A stretch of 64,000 nucleotides of DNA. It comes from Treponema sp. UBA4873. GTDB taxonomy: Bacteria > Spirochaetota > Spirochaetia > Treponematales > Treponemataceae. The notes under the pieces are model-generated. The model did not search any database. It was not told where the DNA came from and was given only the letters and a program-made list of their open reading frames with translations. How positions within the stretch are numbered: position 1 is the stretch's first letter; each line of letters starts with the position of its first letter. The translations under genes were made by a program, and so were the position numbers. Below are positions 8,653-15,494 of this stretch, piece by piece. Where the stretch lies: contig DHDP01000019.1 of the NCBI GenBank assembly GCA_002399405.1, positions 372,001-436,000 on the forward strand, in the 5' to 3' direction.

Positions 8653-9258
8653 TTACCATGCACCGGAAGATGTCGTGTATGCAGTCGTACCGTTTACGGT
8701 CTCTGTTACAGTGACATCAGTACCGTCAAAAGTCACAGTCAGTGTAACCGTTGCATCTGTAGGCAGCTGCGACCCACTGGTCAGATACGTATAATCATTC
8801 GAATACGTTCCATTGGCTGAAGAATTACCATTGACCCATTTTGCACCACTGAATCCCGCATCGGAATATGAATTCAACCAGTTATCGCCGCGGAGGAAAT
8901 CACCGTAATCATTATCATCATAGAAAGCCAGGCCCCATGTATTATATGCACCTGATCCCTGCGTCGGTTGTAGAAATGTGAAAACAGCAGTCTCCCCCGC
9001 TTCCAGAGAAACTGTCTTGAATTCGCTGAATGCATTCCAAGCAGATGGTGCAAAGCTTGAATCAATCAGACTGGTCTGAGATGTACCGTCGACAGTTACA
9101 TTCGTAACATTGAAAGTATTTTCCCCGCCGAAGCCTACATATACAGATGACACAGCCGGAGGTGTATACTTATCCCTGATTTCCATGTCGCATCCAGTCA
9201 TAGCAAGCAGCAGCGACGCACCGGCTATGGCAGCCATAAACATACTTGTTCTTTTCAT
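8653..9258 (-). CDS. Small lipoprotein with a single beta domain, first gene of the arabinan operon
   Basis: 201-residue lipoprotein (lipobox 'LAMTGC', Cys23). The mature part is a single predicted beta-sandwich with 'YNTWGLAFYDDND', 'FLRGDNWLNSYSDAG' and a closing 'DGTDVTVTETVNGTTAYTT'. The same pattern forms the ~195-residue insertion in the GH43 enzyme at 2344-4779. It is promoter-proximal and so probably the most abundant product, which suits a surface sugar-binding protein working with the barrel 15 bases downstream. A good Shine-Dalgarno (AAAGGAG) supports the start. No named family recognised; ligand unknown. Confidence 0.82.
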   Translation of the reverse strand: MKRTSMFMAAIAGASLLLAMTGCDMEIRDKYTPPAVSSVYVGFGGENTFNVTNVTVDGTSQTSLIDSSFAPSAWNAFSEFKTVSLEAGETAVFTFLQPTQGSGAYNTWGLAFYDDNDYGDFLRGDNWLNSYSDAGFSGAKWVNGNSSANGTYSNDYTYLTSGSQLPTDATVTLTVTFDGTDVTVTETVNGTTAYTTSSGAW

Positions 9259-9353
9259 ACGTTTTACTCCTTCTTTCTTTTACGTTTTTTCGGTTAATTC
9301 TTATGTATCAATTTTTATTGAACTACATCGAATATCCCTGATAGAACATCATC

Positions 9354-9382
9354 AGAATAAGTCGACTTTATCAATATGTCAA
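9354..9382 (-). promoter_or_regulatory. Sigma-70 promoter of the arabinan operon
   Basis: On the minus strand TTGACA (9377-9382), a 17-base spacer and TATTCT (9354-9359) stand about 95 bases ahead of the first lipoprotein ATG. It is divergent from the GH51 promoter. A palindrome lies between the two. Confidence 0.7.
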
Positions 9383-9390
9383 GAAAAAAG

Positions 9391-9404
9391 TTGATAATTA
9401 TCAA
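9391..9404. promoter_or_regulatory. Palindromic operator candidate TTGATAATTATCAA
   Basis: Perfect 14-bp palindrome between the two divergent promoters, flanked by A-rich and T-rich tracts. Position, just upstream of the minus-strand -35 and 20 bases upstream of the plus-strand -35, suits a regulator of both arabinan units. The protein that binds it is not identified in this window. Confidence 0.55.
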
Positions 9405-9423
9405 TTTTTACCAGAATTAACCC

Positions 9424-9452
9424 TTGACATCTGCAATTTTATGCCCCATTAT
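9424..9452 (+). promoter_or_regulatory. Promoter of the secreted GH51 gene
   Basis: TTGACA (9424-9429), 17 bases, CATTAT (9447-9452). It leaves a leader of about 60 bases before the ATG at 9521, which is preceded by CAGGAG. Confidence 0.65.
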
Positions 9453-9520
9453 TTGATTATCAGTGAACATGTTTCTGCTTTTTTTATTTTATATCAACTT
9501 TTTCAGGAGAATATGCATTT

Positions 9521-11977
9521 ATGAAAGCTAAAATTGCGTTAGTATGCGCATCTCTGGCTGCCGGAACAGCGCTTGCTGCCTACGCAGCTCCGGCGGCGAC
9601 ACTGAATGCCGACTTTTCCGCACCGAAAACGCCGGTGGGTAAAAACCTATACGGTATCTTCTTTGAGGATATCAATTCCAGTGCGGACGGCGGCATTTAT
9701 GCGGAAATGATTCAGAACCGTTCTTTCGAAAGCAAGTTCGGTACTGAAAAATGGACGGCCGTCACGAAAACAGGCAGAGCAAAAGACCGTATCAGGGTAA
9801 AAAAAGCCGATCCGCTCAACGAAAACACCCCGGTGTACGGAGAGCTGACTGCGAAGGCTGCCGATACGGGTATTGCAAACAGCGGATACGGCGGTATGAC
9901 GTTTGAAGCGGGAAAGACATACAACGGTTCCGTATATCTCCGTTCCCCCGACGGTTCAATCAGTTCGGTAACTGTCTACGCCGACGACGGATCGTTCAAA
10001 AAGACAGTCGCTTCGGCAAAAATCAGCGGCATAACAAAGGAATGGAAACGATTCGAGTATCAGCTTGTATCGTCCGCGGAAACGGATAAAGGACGCCTCG
10101 TGCTCCTTGCGGATCAGGCAGGCACAATCGACTTCGACGTAGTTTCCCTCTTCCCCGCGCAGACGTATAAAAACGAACCGAACGGTCTGCGGACCGACCT
10201 CGCGAAGAAGCTCGAAGAGATGAAACCGGGTTTTATGCGCTTTCCGGGCGGCTGCGTTATTGAAGGACGCACGCTTGCCGACGCATACCGCTGGAAGGAT
10301 ACCGTCGGTCCCGTTGAAGAACGGAAGGAGAACGAGAACTTCTGGGGATACCACATGTCGAACGGACTCGGTTTCTACGAATATTTCCGCCTCTGCGAGG
10401 ACCTCGGTGCGGAACCTGTTCCGGTTATCAACTGCGGCATGACGTTCGAAGGCCCCACGCAGCAGCTCGTCGGTATGGCGGACATCGACGAATGGGTGCA
10501 GGATGCAAACGACCTTATAGAATTTGCAAACGGCGGCGTTACCACAAAATGGGGCAAACTCCGCTCCGATATGGGGCATCCGAAACCGTTCAACATGAAA
10601 TACCTCGAAATAGGAAACGAAAATCTGGGAAATAATTATTTCACGCGTTACCGGGAATTTGCCGAAGAGCTTCGCGACACGCATCCGGAAATCAAACTGA
10701 TTCTCGGCGCAGGCTACAAAGAATCGGGTGTCGAATTCGACAGCGCGTGGTCCCAGGCTTCGATTATGCGGAATCTTGTGGACCTCGTCGACGAGCACTA
10801 CTACACAACGCCCGAGTGGTTCCTTACGAACACACACCGGTACGACGAATACGACCGCAGCGGCGCAAAAGTATATATAGGTGAATTTGCTTCTCAGTCG
10901 GAAGGTAAACGCAACAACATGTACGCGGCGCTTTCCGAAGCGGCATACATGACGGGCATCGAACGCAACGGCGACGTAATCGAGCTCGCCTCGTACGCGC
11001 CGCTCTTCGCGAAGGACGGCAGCACGCAGTGGATTCCCGACATGATATGGTTCAACAACACGCAGGTGTACGGCACACCCGACTATTACGTGCAGAAAAT
11101 GTTCATGACAAAGAAATCGGACCGCACGGTAAAATACACGCTCGACATCGCATCGGCGGAAAAAACGAAATCGTACATAGGCGGCACAGTCGGTCTCGGA
11201 ACGTGGTCGACGACGGCGCAGTTCAAAGACGTCAAGGTTGTCGACGACGACACCGGTAAAACTGTCTACGATTCGAACGCCGGCACTATCGGCGACTTTG
11301 ACCAGCAGACCGGGTCGTGGTCGCAGAACGGAAAAACGTTCGTGCAGACTTCCAGCGACGTGAACGTCCGCGCTGTTCTCAAGAATCCGGGCGTGAACAA
11401 CTATACGTACACGCTGCAGGCGCAGAAAACCGGCGGCATGGAAGGATTCCTCATTATGTTCGGCGTAAACGGAAAATCGCTTTACTGGTGGAATATGGGC
11501 GGATGGGGAAACACCGTATCATGTATTGAAAAGGGAACGGCGGACGCCCGCAGCGTCGTAAGCGATTCAAAGCAGCTGAATCTCGTCGCGGGTCAGTGGT
11601 ACAACATCAGAATCGAAGTGCGCGGCGAGACAATCAGCTGTTACCTGGACGGTCAGCTTATGCACACGGTTCAGGATATTAAAAGTTTTGATCCTGTCTA
11701 CGCGCACATCGGCGAAACTGACGACGGACGCATCATCATCAAAATTGTTAATATTGCGGAAAAACCGAAGGACATTCTGATTAACCTGAACAATGCAAAA
11801 GCGCTGTCGAAGGAAGGAACGGCGACGGTACTTTCGGGCGCACGCGACACGGAAAATTCTTTCAAAGAACCGGAAAAAATCGTCCCCGTAACGGAAATAA
11901 TAAAAGGCATTGCGCCGTCGTTCACGTATACGGCAAAAGCCGGTTCCGTGACGGTTATTGAATTGATTTCAAAATAG
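9521..11977 (+). CDS. Secreted GH51 alpha-L-arabinofuranosidase
   Basis: Releases terminal arabinofuranose from arabinan or arabinogalactan side chains. A signal peptide ('LAAGTALAAYAAPA') shows export, unlike the two cytoplasmic GH51 enzymes downstream. Order: N-terminal 'KNLYGIFFEDINSSADGGIYAEMIQNRSFE', a CBM-like beta insertion (about 70-210), then the (beta/alpha)8 barrel with 'GFMRFPGGC'-type motif, acid/base Glu367 in 'GNENLGN' and nucleophile Glu455 in 'YIGEFASQ'. A concanavalin-like domain follows (about 545-720), then the C-terminal beta domain. Its 818 residues match the long extracellular GH51 type. Divergent from the arabinan operon with its own promoter. A terminator cluster follows. 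Confidence 0.93.
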   Translation: MKAKIALVCASLAAGTALAAYAAPAATLNADFSAPKTPVGKNLYGIFFEDINSSADGGIYAEMIQNRSFESKFGTEKWTAVTKTGRAKDRIRVKKADPLNENTPVYGELTAKAADTGIANSGYGGMTFEAGKTYNGSVYLRSPDGSISSVTVYADDGSFKKTVASAKISGITKEWKRFEYQLVSSAETDKGRLVLLADQAGTIDFDVVSLFPAQTYKNEPNGLRTDLAKKLEEMKPGFMRFPGGCVIEGRTLADAYRWKDTVGPVEERKENENFWGYHMSNGLGFYEYFRLCEDLGAEPVPVINCGMTFEGPTQQLVGMADIDEWVQDANDLIEFANGGVTTKWGKLRSDMGHPKPFNMKYLEIGNENLGNNYFTRYREFAEELRDTHPEIKLILGAGYKESGVEFDSAWSQASIMRNLVDLVDEHYYTTPEWFLTNTHRYDEYDRSGAKVYIGEFASQSEGKRNNMYAALSEAAYMTGIERNGDVIELASYAPLFAKDGSTQWIPDMIWFNNTQVYGTPDYYVQKMFMTKKSDRTVKYTLDIASAEKTKSYIGGTVGLGTWSTTAQFKDVKVVDDDTGKTVYDSNAGTIGDFDQQTGSWSQNGKTFVQTSSDVNVRAVLKNPGVNNYTYTLQAQKTGGMEGFLIMFGVNGKSLYWWNMGGWGNTVSCIEKGTADARSVVSDSKQLNLVAGQWYNIRIEVRGETISCYLDGQLMHTVQDIKSFDPVYAHIGETDDGRIIIKIVNIAEKPKDILINLNNAKALSKEGTATVLSGARDTENSFKEPEKIVPVTEIIKGIAPSFTYTAKAGSVTVIELISK

Positions 11978-11989
11978 AATATATATCAG

Positions 11990-12014
11990 GCAGCTTTGCA
12001 TATTCGAAAGCTGC
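11990..12014. other. Hairpin in convergent intergenic region
   Basis: Perfect 8-bp stem GCAGCTTT / AAAGCTGC with a 9-base loop, 12 bases after the GH51 stop. First of three tandem hairpins between convergent genes. Confidence 0.6.
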
Positions 12015-12023
12015 TGCAAGGCA

Positions 12024-12043
12024 GGAATGCAGGGTTGCATTCC
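12024..12043. other. Second hairpin in convergent intergenic region
   Basis: Perfect 8-bp stem GGAATGCA / TGCATTCC with a GGGT loop. Second of the three tandem hairpins between the convergent GH51 genes. Confidence 0.6.
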
Positions 12044-12060
12044 CCCCACCTCCTTATTTT

Positions 12061-12095
12061 GACCGGCCTGCACTCGATGCGGACCGGTCTTTTTT
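12061..12095 (+). terminator. Rho-independent terminator of the secreted GH51 gene
   Basis: Stem GACCGG-C-CTGCA / TGCGG-A-CCGGTC (12 positions, one mismatch, one wobble), loop CTCGA, followed by TTTTTT. It ends plus-strand transcription 24 bases before the stop codon of the convergent minus-strand GH51 gene. Confidence 0.85.
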
Positions 12096-12118
12096 CAGGA
12101 GTACCGGAATTTCAGAAA

Positions 12119-13612
12119 TTATTTTTCGATTTTAAACCGCAGAACATTCCACGACGCGGGTTTCAGCTGTACGGTGTACGAACTGTTGTCCGACTGTACA
12201 AGTTCTGCCGGACGTGACATGACTGCATCGGGAGTTTCAAGCGAGTTCTTTTGCGAAAGGTCGGTGCCCGTCATTTCGGTGCGGTAGAACATCTTCGTCT
12301 TACCGAAAGACGCAAGACTGATTTCGGTCTCTGACGTTTCCTTTTTGTCTGTATTCAAAGCGAACACGGTCACCTCGCCGGATTCTTCATCGTACACGAC
12401 CGAGAAAACAACGGCCGGGACTTCACCGTATTTTTTGGTCAGTTTCTTCGCGGTACGCACGACTGGCGTGAGCACCGTTCCGTGCCCGAAAACCGACACG
12501 TCGCGGAACGGCCAGTAGATCGTCTGACGGTATGCGCCTTTTCCCGGTTCCGCAAAAATAGGCGCAATAACGTTGATAAGCTGCGCAAGGCAGGCTATTT
12601 TTATGCGGTCCGCGTGATTAAGCAGCGTAATCGCCATGCCGCCGAGCACCAGCGCGTCGAGCAGCGAGTAATGGTCCTCAAGAATCCGCGGCGCGGTAAG
12701 CCACGGGTGCTCCTGCATGTTCCTCTGATACCATACGTTCCATTCGTCGAACGACAGATACATCGTCCTGCTGCTGCGTTTAAGCGCCTTAACGTAATCG
12801 GCGGCAGCGCACGACGTTTTAATAAAATTATCCATATCGCAGAACGACGCAAGGAAATCATCATCGTCGCCTGAATTTTCAAAATAGCGGTGAATCGAAA
12901 TGTAATCGACGTTGTCGTACGTATATTCGAGGACGATGCGGTCCCATTCCGGATACGTCGGTATGGAAGTCGAAGAACTTCCGCACACGACGCACTCGAT
13001 TGAGTTGTCGGTGAATTTCATCATCTTTGCGGTTTCCCGGGCTTTCTTGCCGTAATCCGCCGCCTCCAGATGACACGTCTGCCACGGACCGTCCATTTCG
13101 TTTCCGATGCACCACGTCTTTATGCCGTACGGTTCGGCGTGTCCGTTCTTTTTACGCAGATCGCTCCAGTACGTTCCGCCCGGAAAGTTGCAGTACTCGA
13201 CGAGTTCCGCGGCATCGCGCGGGGTCCCTGTTCCCATATTGACCGCACCCATGATTGCGGTACCCGCTTTTTTCGTCCAGTCGTAAAACTCGTCTATGCC
13301 TATCTGATTCGGTTCAATGGAGTGCCACGCAATGTCGAGACGCGCAGGACGTTTGTCGCGCGGACCGATTCCGTCCTTCCAGTCGTATCCCGAAAGATAA
13401 TTTCCGCCCGGATAGCGGACGAGCGGTATGTGCAGCTCCTTGACCATTTCAATGACGTCCCTGCGGAATCCCTGCTCGTCTGCGAGCGGATGCCCTGGCT
13501 CATAAATTCCTGTATAGATGGCGCGGCCCAGATGTTCGATAAACGAACCGAACAGTTTATCGCTTACCTGAGCAAGCGTAAACTCTTTTTCCACGGTAAT
13601 TTTTGTTTTCAT
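12119..13612 (-). CDS. abfA: Cytoplasmic GH51 alpha-L-arabinofuranosidase
   Basis: Hydrolyses arabino-oligosaccharides after uptake. No signal peptide; the 497-residue length is normal for the AbfA group. Motifs: 'FGSFIEHLGRAIYTGIYEPGHP', 'VRYPGGNYLSGYDWKDGIGP', acid/base Glu172 in 'WCIGNEMDGPW' and nucleophile Glu290 in 'LSFDEWNVWYQ', then the all-beta C-terminal domain. Downstream of a second GH51 and the small Cys-rich gene on the same strand (21-base gap), so likely one transcript. The Shine-Dalgarno is weak (GGAAAATAATAATT). The two cytoplasmic GH51 enzymes differ substantially, which suggests different linkage preference (for example alpha-1,5 against alpha-1,3 or alpha-1,2). Confidence 0.94.
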   Translation of the reverse strand: MKTKITVEKEFTLAQVSDKLFGSFIEHLGRAIYTGIYEPGHPLADEQGFRRDVIEMVKELHIPLVRYPGGNYLSGYDWKDGIGPRDKRPARLDIAWHSIEPNQIGIDEFYDWTKKAGTAIMGAVNMGTGTPRDAAELVEYCNFPGGTYWSDLRKKNGHAEPYGIKTWCIGNEMDGPWQTCHLEAADYGKKARETAKMMKFTDNSIECVVCGSSSTSIPTYPEWDRIVLEYTYDNVDYISIHRYFENSGDDDDFLASFCDMDNFIKTSCAAADYVKALKRSSRTMYLSFDEWNVWYQRNMQEHPWLTAPRILEDHYSLLDALVLGGMAITLLNHADRIKIACLAQLINVIAPIFAEPGKGAYRQTIYWPFRDVSVFGHGTVLTPVVRTAKKLTKKYGEVPAVVFSVVYDEESGEVTVFALNTDKKETSETEISLASFGKTKMFYRTEMTGTDLSQKNSLETPDAVMSRPAELVQSDNSSYTVQLKPASWNVLRFKIEK

Positions 13613-13633
13613 AATTATTATTTTCCGAATCTT

Positions 13634-13912
13634 CTAAAAATCAGTATTTTTCCATTTGTCGCTGCCGGGATACGGACAAAGGCTTGCAAGCACGTGCGCC
13701 CTGTAAGCCGGATAGCTTCCGCTGTATGTGCAGAGCATTCCGCCCGAAAAGGCTTCGCACGTTCCGCACACGTTCATGCGCCGTTCATATTCGGATTTAT
13801 CGGCAGTTACGCCTTTTTCTTCCGGCAGACCGGCCACGACCTCCGCGATATACGCGGGGGTCATGAGCGACTGCAGCTTTTCCAGCTCGCAGCGTACGCA
13901 TCGTTCAGGCAT
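13634..13912 (-). CDS. Small Cys-rich protein, DUF6171-like
   Basis: 92-residue soluble protein with paired cysteines: 'CVRCELEKL' at the N-terminus, 'CGTCEAF...GGMLCTYSG' in the middle and 'SLCPYPG' near the end. The spacing resembles the small DUF6171 family (CxxC, CxxC, C, CPY), which suggests one zinc site or a redox/metal centre. Family assignment is from memory of the pattern. It overlaps the upstream GH51 gene by 8 bases (its ATG lies inside the last GH51 codons), so it is translationally coupled to an arabinofuranosidase. Both cysteine spacing and the coupling argue that it is real. Function unknown. Confidence 0.72.
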   Translation of the reverse strand: MPERCVRCELEKLQSLMTPAYIAEVVAGLPEEKGVTADKSEYERRMNVCGTCEAFSGGMLCTYSGSYPAYRAHVLASLCPYPGSDKWKNTDF

Positions 13913-15401
13913 AAACGGTGACTGCAGCGACGGAATGAGCCGGCATCTCTATCGACACGGTGTCCCGCTCCGTTATTTTCACGCCGATCGTTTTTTCCGT
14001 CACAGTATCAGATTTGTCGAACGTATTCATATCGTGCACGTCGCCCGACGTAACGACTTGTCCTTCGGCCTTCGTAATATTCTTCGCAAGCCCCGCGAGA
14101 CCGATATTAACGGTGCGGGATTTATTAACGTCCGTGTTGCAGAGCGTCACCGTATACGTATCGGCGCCGCTGGCAGTCTTCACGGAAGCGGAAACGTTGA
14201 GAGCCGGAACGGAAATGTCTCCGGTGCCCGCAGCCGCAGTCGCGCACGTTGCACCGAGCAGCGTTCCGCCCTGATGCGCTTTGTACATGTGGAAAACGTG
14301 CCATGTCGGAGTTAGTACGATTTTATCGCCTTCGGTGAGAACAGGAGCCTGCAGAACGTTCACCGCCTGTGCAATGTTCGCAATCCGCACGCGGTCGCTG
14401 TGATTGTTGAAAATGTTAAGCTCTATTCCCGCCACGAGCGCGTCGCGCACGGTGTTCTGCTGATACAGGAATCCCGGATTTGTTCCCGGTTCCACCTGAT
14501 GCCAGCAGCCCCACTCGTCGACGACAAGACTCACACGCTTTGCCGGATCGTATTTGTCCATGATTTCACCGTGTCTGCGGACAAGTTCGTCCATGCGGTA
14601 CGCATTCTTCATGACGCGGTACCAGCCCTCGTCGTCGAACACGGTCGCAGGCCGCTTGTCTTCCCAGCGGTATTCGTACGTATAATAATGCAGACTCAGT
14701 CCGTCCATAAGCCAGTGAGCATTGCGCATAAGCACGTCGGTCCAGTTGTAATCGTCAACGTTCGGGCCTCCTGCAATCTTGAGTATTTTATCGGGCCCGT
14801 ACTGACGGACGTACGTCTGAAACCTGCGGTACTGGTCGGCGTAAAATTCAGGACGCATATTCCCGCCGCATCCCCAGTTCTCGTTGCCGACGCCGAAAAA
14901 CGGCAGCCTCCACGCATCTTTCCGTCCGTTCTGTTCACGGAGTTTCGACATGGGAGATTCGCCTGAGAACGTCATATACTCGACCCATTCGTCCATTTCC
15001 TGCACAGTTCCGCTTCCCACGTTTCCGCAGATATACGGTTTACAGCCGAGTTCATCGCACAATCCCATAAACTCGTGCGTGCCGAAACTGTTGTCCTCTA
15101 CGACTCCGCCCCAGTGTGTGTTTATCATTCGCTTGCGGATTTCCTTCGGACCGATTCCGTCCTTCCAGTGATATTCGTCGGCGAAACATCCGCCCGGCCA
15201 CCGGAGGTTCGGAATTGCAATATCCTTAAAAGCCTTCAGAACGTCTTTCCTGTATCCGTTCACGTTCGGAACAGGGGATTTTTCCCCGACCCAGAATCCG
15301 CCATAAATGCAGCGGCCCAGATGTTCGGAGAAATGACCGTATATATCGGGGCTTATAGTCGACTTTTTTTGATTCACATCTACAATAACAGTTTCGTTCA
15401 T
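13905..15401 (-). CDS. Cytoplasmic GH51 alpha-L-arabinofuranosidase
   Basis: Second cytoplasmic arabinofuranosidase. I place the start at the ATG at 15401 ('MNETVIVDVNQKKS'), preceded by GAGGCGG, not at an upstream in-frame ATG at 15452. That gives 498 residues, the usual size. Motifs: 'IYGHFSEHLGRCIYGGFWVG', 'NLRWPGGCFADEYHWKDGIGP', acid/base Glu174 in 'VGNENWGCGG' and nucleophile Glu296 in 'VVDEWGCWHQ'. It belongs to the GH51 branch with 'EHLGRCIYGG', different from the AbfA at 12119-13612. A likely -10 (TATAAT, 15455-15460) and a CACGT-N5-ACGTG repeat (15431-15445) lie just upstream, so it may start its own transcript after the GH2 gene. Confidence 0.93.
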   Translation of the reverse strand: MNETVIVDVNQKKSTISPDIYGHFSEHLGRCIYGGFWVGEKSPVPNVNGYRKDVLKAFKDIAIPNLRWPGGCFADEYHWKDGIGPKEIRKRMINTHWGGVVEDNSFGTHEFMGLCDELGCKPYICGNVGSGTVQEMDEWVEYMTFSGESPMSKLREQNGRKDAWRLPFFGVGNENWGCGGNMRPEFYADQYRRFQTYVRQYGPDKILKIAGGPNVDDYNWTDVLMRNAHWLMDGLSLHYYTYEYRWEDKRPATVFDDEGWYRVMKNAYRMDELVRRHGEIMDKYDPAKRVSLVVDEWGCWHQVEPGTNPGFLYQQNTVRDALVAGIELNIFNNHSDRVRIANIAQAVNVLQAPVLTEGDKIVLTPTWHVFHMYKAHQGGTLLGATCATAAAGTGDISVPALNVSASVKTASGADTYTVTLCNTDVNKSRTVNIGLAGLAKNITKAEGQVVTSGDVHDMNTFDKSDTVTEKTIGVKITERDTVSIEMPAHSVAAVTVYA

Positions 15402-15494
15402 GTACCGCCTCACTATTCTTACTATGATAACACGTGTTTTACGTGAATGCAATAATTATATATCAAAAATAACAGGTCTGTATCAGAAAAGTTA

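Noticed and set aside
9956..10837. Minus-strand open frame of 293 codons inside the secreted GH51 gene
   Set aside because: Antisense to GH51 catalytic-domain codons, including the acid/base region. No ribosome-binding site or promoter.
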